Assembly: GCA_003542955.1 (NCBI GenBank)
Contig: DPJP01000140.1
Location: 2,669-8,866 of the forward strand
Source of the DNA: Armatimonadota bacterium
GTDB taxonomy: Bacteria; Armatimonadota; Zipacnadia; Zipacnadales; UBA11051
Direction of reading: 5' to 3'
DNA: 6,198 bases
Position numbers and translations under genes: made by a program. Below are positions 1 to 6,107 of the stretch, in pieces (positions within the stretch are counted from its first letter, which is position 1; each line of letters starts with the position of its first letter). The notes beneath the pieces were generated by a model that did not search any database, was not told the origin of the DNA, and was given only the letters and a program-made list of their open reading frames with translations.

Positions 1-2210
1 CATGCCGAAGCCAGCAGTACAGTCAACCACAGGAGTGTGCCATAGGTGCCACTACTGGCGAGCGCGTTCCCGGCCCCGGTAAGGAGGCCCCAAACCACCA
101 GGAGCAGTACGTGCAGGGCGATGTCGATGGTCGGCACGATCGCGAGCAACCGTAGGGATGATAGCAGGGGCCCGCACCCAGGCAATCTGGATATGTACGT
201 AGCCATCGACACCCGTTGATGCACGAGTTCGCCGCAGAACAGTTGGGCAACAAGCGTCGACGAGAGAGCTTCATTGAGGTCCGCTATTCCCTCGGTTCGC
301 GAGGCTGCCTGTTCGAACGCAGCACCGCGTAGCCAGAGCGATTCGCCGCGTACCCCAGCAGCCACCAGGGCCTGGCGAACGGGGTGGGGCGCGGAACCCG
401 CCACATTCAAGGCTGCCTTCCTGTCATGCAGCCCACCGGTGGCGAAGGCCGCCAGGACAAGCCTCGCCACGTCGGTCCGCAGCCCATCTGGCAGGGGCAG
501 GCTGCGAGCGCCCAGAGCTTGCTGCAGAATCCCGAGGAGGTGCAGTGCGCCGGGAGGCCACTCGAACTCGCAGTCTGTGCCTCCTTGCACTGAGTAGTGG
601 TCGCCCCGCTGGATCGCTTCTAACGCCTGGTCCATCTCCTCCTCTTGCAGGCCGGCCGTCGCGGCGCAGAACGACGCGATGGCTTCCGCTTGAGCGATTA
701 GCGGGGCCAATCCCTCGACGTCCATCACCTGAAGCGCCACCACCGCTGTCTCGCGCCACTTGCCCTCGGTCAAGAGAGCATTTTGCGCCACCATGGCCGG
801 GTGCGCAAGCACGAACCTCGTCGCGAAGTACTCCTGGAAGCGTCTGTGAGCGAAGCTGAATCTCACGTCGTCACTCGTGCCCCCGTCTGGTGAGCTGAGA
901 CGGCCGATGCGCATGTACGTGAGGGAGTTGAGCACCCTGTCCAACACAGCGACCTCGAAGCACTGCTCGCGGAGAGCGCCGCGGATCCGGTCTAGTGATG
1001 GGTTCAACCCCAACCCCTCCTCAGCGGTCATGCAGAAGGCCAGAGCCTTGGCGGCGTGCTCGACGTCGGCAACGTCAAGACCGTAGCGTTCTCTCACCCG
1101 CAAGGTGTCGCGCTCGATGCGTCGGGTCAGGAACTGCTCGAAGACCTCGTGGCCCTGTTGCGGGAAGGCATTCCCCCCCTGCACATGTTCGCACACAGTA
1201 CTCAGGAACATGGGGTTCGCCAGCAGTTGACGAAGCTCAGGTGTCGCGGTCAGGAGGTTCGCGACGATCCGTTGCTCTGCTTGCGGCTCGAGTCTGGCCC
1301 TCCTGACAAGGGCGAGGGCACGCTCGGGGGATAGCGGCATGATCCGGAAGCGGGGCCACCCGAACTGCCTGGGGCCACGGAATTCGCGGGATGCCACCAC
1401 AGCACGGCATTTGTTCATCCCATGCAGGAAGCTGAGGATCGCATCCGCATATCGGTTGACCACGTCGCTACCCTCGGGCGCAGTCAGCACCTCCGGTATC
1501 TCGTCGAAGGAATCGAACAGGAACAGCCATGTGCCGTCCTTCAGCCCCTGGTCGAAATGCTCCTCAATGAATCGGTCAACCAAACGGTCATGCGGGGCAG
1601 TGAGTGTCGAGAGCACGAGCCGCCGGACAAGCGAACCATCGATTCCCTCTGTGTCGCCTCTCTGCAGATCTCGCAAGTTGACGTAGACGGGAATGACGCT
1701 GCGGCACGTGCGGCGTCGCGACGCGCGGTCAGCAAGGAGCATAGCCAGATGGCGCAGTGCAACGCTCTTGCCGGCCCCCGGCGGCCCTTCCAGGAGCACT
1801 AGACGGTCCTCGGTCTTCCTGAGGGCCTCTGACAGGCTCCTCTCCCGCTGGACGCGCCGGCTCGGGGATAGGACGCGGAGCAGAACCGGTGTTCGCGAAT
1901 AGCTCTCGGCCTCGACTTCGGCCTCAAGCTCCGCGAACCGCCAATCCTGCCATTCCTCATACTCGCTAACGCCCGCAACTGTGTTGCGGAGGTGTTGAGC
2001 AAAGAGCTGTCGGTCCTCGGCCAGTCTCCTCTGGTCTGCGTTGTAGAACAGGGGCTGGATGTGCTTGGTCCACAGCTCTCCGATCTCACCTACCAGTCTG
2101 AGCGCGTAGCGCAGAAGCACCACCAAGGCAATGCCCCAATACACCCAGGGCGGCAATGGCCCACCTACAACGGCACCCAAGAGCTCCCCGAGTTCCTTGA
2201 GCGTGTCCAT
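1..2210 (-). CDS. NACHT-domain STAND ATPase with predicted membrane segments at both ends (3' end outside window)
   Basis: One uninterrupted minus-strand frame runs from the ATG at 2208-2210 past the left edge, giving 736 residues without a stop. Seen in the translation: a hydrophobic segment at about residues 22-38; a charged linker rich in Glu, Arg and Trp (about 40-135); Walker A GPPGAGKS at 142-149; Walker B FLFDSFDEIP around 230-239, with the paired D-E typical of NACHT; a sensor-like stretch CRAVVASREF at 268-277; LANPMFL at about 330-336; and the post-NACHT winged-helix motif AHRRFQEYFA at 454-463. Helical sequence follows, then hydrophobic segments at about 695-713 and from 724 to the edge. 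Known of the family: NACHT STAND ATPases are oligomerising switches that couple ligand sensing to an effector, and several defend bacteria against phage. Inferred: a membrane-anchored sensor or signalling ATPase. The start is firm because no ATG, GTG or TTG lies between it and the upstream in-frame stop at 2286-2288. No strong Shine-Dalgarno is visible. Its effector and ligand are unknown. Confidence 0.93.
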   Translation of the reverse strand, partial: MDTLKELGELLGAVVGGPLPPWVYWGIALVVLLRYALRLVGEIGELWTKHIQPLFYNADQRRLAEDRQLFAQHLRNTVAGVSEYEEWQDWRFAELEAEVEAESYSRTPVLLRVLSPSRRVQRERSLSEALRKTEDRLVLLEGPPGAGKSVALRHLAMLLADRASRRRTCRSVIPVYVNLRDLQRGDTEGIDGSLVRRLVLSTLTAPHDRLVDRFIEEHFDQGLKDGTWLFLFDSFDEIPEVLTAPEGSDVVNRYADAILSFLHGMNKCRAVVASREFRGPRQFGWPRFRIMPLSPERALALVRRARLEPQAEQRIVANLLTATPELRQLLANPMFLSTVCEHVQGGNAFPQQGHEVFEQFLTRRIERDTLRVRERYGLDVADVEHAAKALAFCMTAEEGLGLNPSLDRIRGALREQCFEVAVLDRVLNSLTYMRIGRLSSPDGGTSDDVRFSFAHRRFQEYFATRFVLAHPAMVAQNALLTEGKWRETAVVALQVMDVEGLAPLIAQAEAIASFCAATAGLQEEEMDQALEAIQRGDHYSVQGGTDCEFEWPPGALHLLGILQQALGARSLPLPDGLRTDVARLVLAAFATGGLHDRKAALNVAGSAPHPVRQALVAAGVRGESLWLRGAAFEQAASRTEGIADLNEALSSTLVAQLFCGELVHQRVSMATYISRLPGCGPLLSSLRLLAIVPTIDIALHVLLLVVWGLLTGAGNALASSGTYGTLLWLTVLLASA

Positions 2211-2380
2211 TCGCGATGCGCCCCAGACCCGTGATGTGGTAGAGCAACGTAGTGTGTCCGTTCCCTTGTTGCACGGCTCATACCTTCAATACGTCGGTGC
2301 CGATCGCCGGACAGCCGTGATGAATAGCGCGAATGCTCCACCCTCGGCCATGTGACGTCAACAGCATGCACAGCGGCAAT

Positions 2381-2409
2381 AGGTCCCGCGCGCGGAGGCG
2401 CGGTCTCCT
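2381..2409. repeat. GC-rich hairpin upstream of the NACHT gene
   Basis: CCGCGC (2386-2391) pairs with GCGCGG (2398-2403) across a six-base loop. AGG (2381-2383) can pair with CCT (2407-2409) below it after a short internal loop. No T-run follows on either strand, so a standard intrinsic terminator is not supported. It lies about 170 bases upstream of the NACHT start and could be leader RNA structure or chance pairing in GC-rich DNA. Confidence 0.35.
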
Positions 2410-2436
2410 GTATCATTCACCCAATCGGTCGCGCGC

Positions 2437-2454
2437 GACGCCGCAAGCGGCGTC
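2437..2454. repeat. Hairpin with GACGCCG/CGGCGTC stem, copy 1
   Basis: Seven perfect base pairs, GACGCCG with CGGCGTC, close on a CAAG tetraloop. The same stem sequence recurs at 2508-2535 and 4643-4665, always in a gene gap. There is no T-tail on either strand. It lies about 240 bases past the URO-D-like stop codon, so it could be a downstream RNA-stabilising or termination structure, or a member of a dispersed palindrome family. Confidence 0.5.
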
Positions 2455-2507
2455 TCAGGCGCGGCAACCCGGGCGATGTCGGCGTGGAGTGCGTGGGCCG
2501 GGCTCGT

Positions 2508-2535
2508 GACGCCGCCCATACGTCCGGGCGGCGTC
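2508..2535. repeat. Hairpin with 10-bp GACGCCGCCC stem, copy 2
   Basis: GACGCCGCCC (2508-2517) and GGGCGGCGTC (2526-2535) are perfect complements around an eight-base loop. It contains the same seven-base stem core as copies 1 and 3. It also shares the 12-base stretch CTCGTGACGCCG with copy 3, including four bases outside the stem. Situated about 160 bases downstream of the URO-D-like stop, it may end or protect that transcript, but no U-tract is present. Confidence 0.6.
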
Positions 2536-2547
2536 CCTTCGAGCGGC

Positions 2548-2669
2548 CCCTCCAGAACAGCGCACACCAGCTCCCCCCTGAACAGTGGACACCAGCCCCT
2601 CCAGAACAGCGCACATCAGCCCCTCCGGAACAGCGCACACCAAGCCCTCCAGACCACCGCACACCAGCC
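2548..2669. repeat. Five-copy degenerate tandem repeat, 24-25 base unit
   Basis: Five consecutive units begin near 2548, 2572, 2597, 2621 and 2645. The common core reads roughly CCTCCAGAACAGCGCACACC. The units differ by a few substitutions and by one-base insertions (24 or 25 bases), which breaks any reading frame across the array and argues against a coding repeat. Copies 1, 3 and 4 are closest to each other, while copies 2 and 5 are more diverged. The array abuts the 3' end of the URO-D-like gene, finishing about 20 bases from its stop codon. There are no unique spacers, so it is a minisatellite-like array and not CRISPR. Confidence 0.85.
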
Positions 2670-2691
2670 GGAGTCCTAAGCTGACGCCCCT

Positions 2692-3738
2692 CTACCCCTC
2701 CCCCACCACGTCGGCGATGACGCTCAGGCTCTTGGCCCAGTCATCGTCGGGGATGTTCTCCGTCACGCCGATCATGAAGCGGTCGCCGGGGGCCACGGCA
2801 GCCAGGAGGTCGCGGGTGAAGGTCTCAATCTCCGAGGAGGGCCAGAGATGGACGGGAGAGGGATAGTTGATCCAGATGATCTTCTCCGGCCAGGCCGCGC
2901 GGGCATCCGCCATTGGCACGTCACCATCCGGATACGGTGAGAAGGCCTCGATGATATCCACCTTCGACTGCGCGACGAGGTCGAGCAGCGGCCGCATCCG
3001 GCCGTCCATGTGGACGGCCAGCAGCTTGCCCTCCTCATGCAAGAGGTCGCAGAACTCGTCGTAGAGCGGGACGCAGTAGTCGCGGAAGCGCTCGCGGCCG
3101 ATCATGTCCGCGGTGATGTTATCGCCGATATGCAGGCACTGCGCGGGACTCTTCGCGCAGAGCCGGAACTGCTCGCGGCGGCGCTCGGCTATCGTCTCGT
3201 AGAGGCGGAAGAAGAGGTCGGGCCGCTCGTGGAGGTCGATGGCGAACTGCTCGTGGCTCATCAACTCCCACATCATGCACATCATCGGCGTGCGCGGCAG
3301 CCACCCGCCCAGGACGATGCCGGCCTCGCCGATGGTCTCGGCGCGCTTGAGGTAGCTCTCGTATGTGGGCTCATAGACCTCATCGCGGACCATGAGCTCG
3401 ACGACGCGGTAGTCATCAGGCGACTTGATGAGGTACTCGCTGATGCGCGAGGTGTCATAGCCGCCGCCGGTGCGCCGCACCTGGGAGACCTCGCCCGCCG
3501 GCGTGTGGAAGGTCTCGCGGTAGTAGAGTGTATCGTCGCGGTAGAACTGCTCCGTGGTCATTGTCACATTCGGGCGGGTGATGGAGAAGACGCCCGCATG
3601 CGCGCAGAGGCCGAGGCCCTGGTTGCGGAGGCGTTGCTCTGCCTCCCCCCGCGGCAGCAGGGCATCATAGATGGTGAAGGGGACGCGGTCGGGTTGCTCT
3701 CCGTTGAAGACGGCCTGTATGCGCTGCCTGGGTGTCAT
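2692..3738 (-). CDS. Uroporphyrinogen decarboxylase (URO-D) superfamily protein, non-HemE paralogue
   Basis: A 348-residue protein. It opens with the family-typical stretch MTPRQRIQAVFNGEQPDRVP (residues 1-20). Further family-like blocks are HIGDN at 203-207, HMDG at 243-246, a following EAF (264-266), and GVTENIP at 324-330 near the C-terminus. Known of the superfamily: a TIM-barrel fold used by HemE (haem synthesis) and by methyltransferases such as MtaA and CmuA that move methyl groups to or from corrinoid or thiol carriers. Seen here: the HemE N-terminal substrate-binding arginine motif is absent, and the His-X-Cys...Cys zinc motif of MtaA-type enzymes is replaced by H243-X-D245 with no Cys beyond residue 229. 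The substrate is therefore unknown. It is a presumed cytoplasmic enzyme with no signal peptide. The start at 3736-3738 is chosen because AGGAG lies nine bases upstream and because the family sequence begins there; the frame stays open upstream to 4062 but that extension looks non-coding. It probably has its own promoter, given the long gap on each side. Confidence 0.92.
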   Translation of the reverse strand: MTPRQRIQAVFNGEQPDRVPFTIYDALLPRGEAEQRLRNQGLGLCAHAGVFSITRPNVTMTTEQFYRDDTLYYRETFHTPAGEVSQVRRTGGGYDTSRISEYLIKSPDDYRVVELMVRDEVYEPTYESYLKRAETIGEAGIVLGGWLPRTPMMCMMWELMSHEQFAIDLHERPDLFFRLYETIAERRREQFRLCAKSPAQCLHIGDNITADMIGRERFRDYCVPLYDEFCDLLHEEGKLLAVHMDGRMRPLLDLVAQSKVDIIEAFSPYPDGDVPMADARAAWPEKIIWINYPSPVHLWPSSEIETFTRDLLAAVAPGDRFMIGVTENIPDDDWAKSLSVIADVVGEG

Positions 3739-3747
3739 GGTTGAGTT

Positions 3748-3752
3748 CTCCT
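3748..3752 (-). promoter_or_regulatory. Ribosome binding site of the URO-D-like gene
   Basis: On the minus strand AGGAG sits nine bases before the ATG at 3736-3738. This decides the start against the longer in-frame extension beginning at 4062. Confidence 0.8.
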
Positions 3753-4221
3753 GAGGTGGTGGGATGAGGCGCGTGTGTGTGAGGGGAGTGAATTGGGGAC
3801 AGCGACCTGTCGCGTTGCGGCCTGATCGCGTTCGCCACAGCGGCGCGGCGCGCCAGGTGGCAGTCCTCGGGGGCGGCCCCTTCACGCGTCCCGCACACAC
3901 ACCAGCGCCCTCATTCGCCGTCGCGGGGTCGGATACTTGCCGATGCGTCGACGAATCAGGGCGGAAGATAGAGGGTGGGGTCGGCCAACGTTTGAGTTCG
4001 CCCCCTGTGACAGGGAAGGGGCCGCATCCCGCGGGCGCAGACATTGTCCGGCATGAGTGCATTTGACGCCAAGACCTGCTTCAGCACCACTGACGCACAT
4101 GCTGCCCGCGACACTGAGCGCACCGTCCAATTCACTATAGCCATTCGACATGTGCTGCAGGGAGCCCATGCAACGTCGACCTGAGACTACGGGACACGGC
4201 CCAGACGCCCAACGGCGGACG

Positions 4222-4278
4222 TCGCGGGGCGCTGCCCCACACCCCGCTGGGGAACTGCGAGTTCCCCAGACCCCGCGA
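4222..4278. repeat. Nested hairpin structure with 10-bp inner stem
   Basis: The inner arm CTGGGGAACT (4247-4256) is perfectly complementary to AGTTCCCCAG (4260-4269) around the three-base loop GCG. An outer arm TCGCGGGG (4222-4229) is complementary to CCCCGCGA (4271-4278). The left part can instead fold as GGGGC (4226-4230) with GCCCC (4234-4238), so two alternative foldings compete for the same G-run. There is no adjacent T-run. It could be a structured RNA, a dispersed palindromic element or a protein-binding palindrome. Confidence 0.7.
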
Positions 4279-4332
4279 TAAGGAACGGCGCTGGAAGTGC
4301 CCTGTGGGTCGGAATGGCGCGGCGCAACGGCC

Positions 4333-4393
4333 GTGCGGATTGTCCGGCGTCCGCATCGCAAAAGCGCGATGCGTCCGACTCGACAATCCGCAC
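4333..4393. repeat. Long two-tier hairpin (12-bp outer and 8-bp inner stems)
   Basis: GTGCGGATTGTC (4333-4344) and GACAATCCGCAC (4382-4393) are perfect 12-base complements. Inside them CGCATCGC (4352-4359) pairs with GCGATGCG (4366-4373) around the loop AAAAGC. The internal loop between the two stems can add a CGG/CCG pairing (4345-4347 with 4375-4377). The total span is 61 bases. This organisation, a palindrome of about 60 bases with an internal loop in a gene gap, resembles REP-like elements or a small structured RNA. The element's family is not recognised. Confidence 0.75.
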
Positions 4394-4642
4394 ACCAGGC
4401 GCCGAACGGCACACGCCACATGCGTAGCTCCACACACATTCGGCCAGAATTGATTGGACCCGATGCTCGACACTAGTGCTCGCAAGGCTGGGATAGTGCT
4501 TTGCAGCGCCTGCTCATCTATGGGAGTGTCCAACAAAATCCCCCCACAAGATGTCTGCGAACGCGGGAAGACCGGTCCGCGCTTGCCATTCGCATTCGCC
4601 CCGCCATCGCTTCACGGTATGGTCTCCGTGGACCAGTCTCGT

Positions 4643-4665
4643 GACGCCGAAAACAAGGCGGCGTC
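4643..4665. repeat. Hairpin with GACGCCG/CGGCGTC stem, copy 3
   Basis: GACGCCG (4643-4649) pairs with CGGCGTC (4659-4665) around a nine-base A-rich loop. It is preceded by CTCGT exactly as copy 2 is (shared CTCGTGACGCCG). It sits about 65 bases downstream of the transglutaminase-like stop codon, the position expected of a terminator or 3'-end stabiliser. It lacks a U-tract in that transcript's direction, where the sequence after the stem is ACGAG. Confidence 0.55.
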
Positions 4666-4729
4666 TCTCGGCTGGCCCGTCGAATACGTCTGAACGCCGC
4701 TTCTGAGGCCCGTGTGAGCGTCTTCCTCC

Positions 4730-5842
4730 CTACCACGTCGGGCTTGCGTAGGCGACGTCGACGCAGCTGACGATTCCCGCGCGGCCCTGTACATTCACGC
4801 CACGGCACTCGAGCACGTTGACACCCTCGCGCATCGGCCAGTCGAAGCTCTCCCCCACGGCCTGCCAGTCGGCGCCGTCGATGCTGAGTTCGATGTGGTC
4901 GAGCCAGGGCATGCAGTGGTCAAAGGTGACGGTGAGCTTCGCGGGCTCGTCGATGAAGGCGGCGCGCATGATCGGCCGCACCACGTTCACCGACCAGTAC
5001 ATGTCGGGCAGGTGGGAGGTCCAGCGGTTGCCACCGCCGGGATGGTAGTGGCGGATGAATGTCGGCAGCAGGCGCTCGTCCACCCACTCCCAACCGTTGA
5101 TAAACACGCGCGCGTAGTAATCCATCGCGCGGTGACGGCTGAAGCGCGCCATGTTGAGATGCACGCGCTGCTCGTCAAACTGCTCGAGACCGGGGGTGAA
5201 CTCGCGCGCGATGGCGATATGCTCCCCGCTCGGGACGACGAACTCGGGCTGGTCCTGGACCATCTGCACGTGGTCTGCTTCATGGCTCAGCCAGGCATCG
5301 CGGATCTCGAGCGCGCTCAGCGGCACACCGTCGCGCGCGTAGTAGGCGTTGAGGTCGGGATCGAGCAGCACCCACTTTCGCAGCTCATTGGACCATATCT
5401 CCGGGACGGAATGGCCGACATTCCCACAGCGGTAGTCGCGCGGGAAGCCGCAATCGGCAACGGAGAGCCCCACACCGCGGGTGACCCAGCCGAGGGCGAG
5501 GGCACAGTCGCGGAAGACCATACTGTAGTGCCCGCAGCAGAACTGGTTCCCCTCCGCGGCAGCCCGGAGGACGTCCAGACCGTCCTTGACGGTGGCGAAG
5601 GCCTGCGACCAGCCGTGATTCCAGCGGCTGCGGACCCAGCGCTTGAGCGCGAGGAAGGCCTCGAACTCGGACTCGGCGCCCTGGACGGCCTGCTCGAAGT
5701 CGAACTCTGAGCGTAGCTGAGCAATGCGCTCGGAGTGGGGCTCGCCGTAGTCGAACTGCGTCCAGTCGCCGACCATGTCGGGGATGTCGCAGCGGATGAT
5801 GTCGAACTCGCCGGGCAGCTTGAGCTTGGCTTCGCGGTCCAT
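4730..5842 (-). CDS. Transglutaminase-like superfamily protein
   Basis: A 370-residue protein. The core shows the three transglutaminase-like motifs in order: nucleophile region FCCGHYSMVF with C103 the likely catalytic Cys (C102 is adjacent), GHSVPEIW with H144, and WVLLDPDLN with D161. Known of the fold: papain-like Cys-His-Asp enzymes that act as proteases, peptide amidases or crosslinking enzymes; bacterial members are very diverse. The C-terminal part (about 295-370) alternates hydrophobic and polar residues and ends in predicted beta strands, which suggests an immunoglobulin-like or beta-sandwich module; this is inference. No signal peptide or membrane segment is visible, so a cytoplasmic location is likely. 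Start choice: the ATG at 5840-5842 begins MDREAKLKLP and has GGGAGG 13 bases upstream, a longish spacing. In-frame ATGs further up (5882-5884 and 5978-5980) would add low-complexity Pro/Ala/Ser-rich sequence without a ribosome binding site. The substrate is unknown. The next plus-strand gene is divergent. Confidence 0.88.
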   Translation of the reverse strand: MDREAKLKLPGEFDIIRCDIPDMVGDWTQFDYGEPHSERIAQLRSEFDFEQAVQGAESEFEAFLALKRWVRSRWNHGWSQAFATVKDGLDVLRAAAEGNQFCCGHYSMVFRDCALALGWVTRGVGLSVADCGFPRDYRCGNVGHSVPEIWSNELRKWVLLDPDLNAYYARDGVPLSALEIRDAWLSHEADHVQMVQDQPEFVVPSGEHIAIAREFTPGLEQFDEQRVHLNMARFSRHRAMDYYARVFINGWEWVDERLLPTFIRHYHPGGGNRWTSHLPDMYWSVNVVRPIMRAAFIDEPAKLTVTFDHCMPWLDHIELSIDGADWQAVGESFDWPMREGVNVLECRGVNVQGRAGIVSCVDVAYASPTW

Positions 5843-5855
5843 GGGGGCGGGGATA

Positions 5856-5861
5856 CCTCCC
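5856..5861 (-). promoter_or_regulatory. Probable ribosome binding site of the transglutaminase-like gene
   Basis: On the minus strand GGGAGG lies 13 bases before the ATG at 5840-5842. The spacing is longer than usual, but it is the only strong Shine-Dalgarno match near any candidate start of this gene. Confidence 0.5.
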
Positions 5862-6101
5862 TGAGATGACGAAGTCGCACGCATCGCGACAGCAATCCGT
5901 GTGTCATCATTCCCGCCGAGGATGGGCGGTTCCTGCGTGGCGTCGAGGGGCGAGGGAACGGCGGGGACGGCAGACGGCAACGGCAGTCAGGGCCGATTGC
6001 GCGGGGTGCGCGAGGGCAGGGCCGTGAGCCGTCCTCGGCGAAAGGCGAATGCGAAAACAGAGTAACACACCGGTAGACATGACGGCACCGGCTCCCCGCA
6101 C

Positions 6102-6107
6102 GAGGTG
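6102..6107 (+). promoter_or_regulatory. Ribosome binding site of the plus-strand signal-peptide gene
   Basis: GAGGTG lies six bases before the second of two adjacent ATG codons (6114-6116) and only three before the first (6111-6113). It therefore favours 6114 as the start. Confidence 0.65.

Larger units (their letters stand above)
2211..2691. other. Intergenic gap between the URO-D-like gene and the NACHT gene, repeat- and hairpin-rich
   Basis: This stretch of about 480 bases separates two minus-strand genes. It therefore holds the 3' region of the URO-D-like gene and the promoter and leader of the NACHT gene. I see no convincing gene. The short open frames overlap on both strands, follow the GC-rich tandem repeat and have no ribosome binding site. 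Reading toward the NACHT gene, a TTGACG hexamer (plus-strand positions 2357-2362) could be a -35 element, but no good -10 sits at proper spacing. The same place contains the perfect palindrome TGACGTCA (2353-2360), a possible protein-binding site. The hairpins and tandem repeat are listed separately. Confidence 0.6.
3739..4729. other. Long intergenic gap (about 990 bases) with structured repeats
   Basis: It lies between the stop of the transglutaminase-like gene and the start of the URO-D-like gene, both on the minus strand. No convincing protein gene was found. Several short open frames exist on both strands, but they overlap each other, run through strong palindromes and show no family sequence. 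One minus frame starting with TTG at 4534-4536 reads plausibly for about 45 residues before entering the hairpin zone, and is left uncalled. The leader next to the URO-D-like gene carries a GT/CA-rich inverted repeat (3769-3781 with 3894-3909). The zone 4200-4400 holds two strong hairpin structures listed separately. No clear -35/-10 pair was recognised for the URO-D-like gene. Confidence 0.6.

Noticed and set aside
2437..2535. Classical intrinsic terminators for the URO-D-like gene
   Set aside because: The stems are strong, but no T-run follows in the direction of transcription. They are listed as hairpins instead.
2548..2669. CRISPR array
   Set aside because: The units are contiguous with no unique spacers, and no cas gene is present.
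2352..2684. Small proteins with an eight-residue repeat encoded by the tandem-repeat region, on either strand
   Set aside because: The unit length alternates between 24 and 25 bases, so no single frame repeats cleanly. There is no ribosome binding site, and several frames are equally open.
3010..3744. A 244-codon open frame on the plus strand opposite the URO-D-like gene
   Set aside because: It is an antisense shadow of a gene with clear family motifs. Long antisense frames are common in GC-rich genes. Its translation is Ala/Leu/Glu-biased and has no recognisable domain.
3739..4062. A 108-residue N-terminal extension of the URO-D-like protein
   Set aside because: A strong ribosome binding site and the family N-terminal sequence both point to the ATG at 3736-3738. 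The extension has no recognisable domain.
4200..4400. Integron attC recombination site
   Set aside because: A GCCCAAC match to the RYYYAAC half-site occurs at about 4208-4214, but no GTTRRRY partner lies at a suitable distance, and there is no integrase gene.
3882..4536. Two overlapping minus-strand open frames in the 990-base gap (185 and 133 codons)
   Set aside because: They overlap in different frames, pass through perfect palindromes and show no family sequence. Non-coding DNA explains them better, although the first 45 codons of the frame starting at 4536 remain uncertain.
4895..5710. A 271-codon open frame on the plus strand opposite the transglutaminase-like gene
   Set aside because: It is an antisense shadow. 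The opposite frame carries the Cys-His-Asp triad, whereas this one has no recognisable motif and no ribosome binding site.
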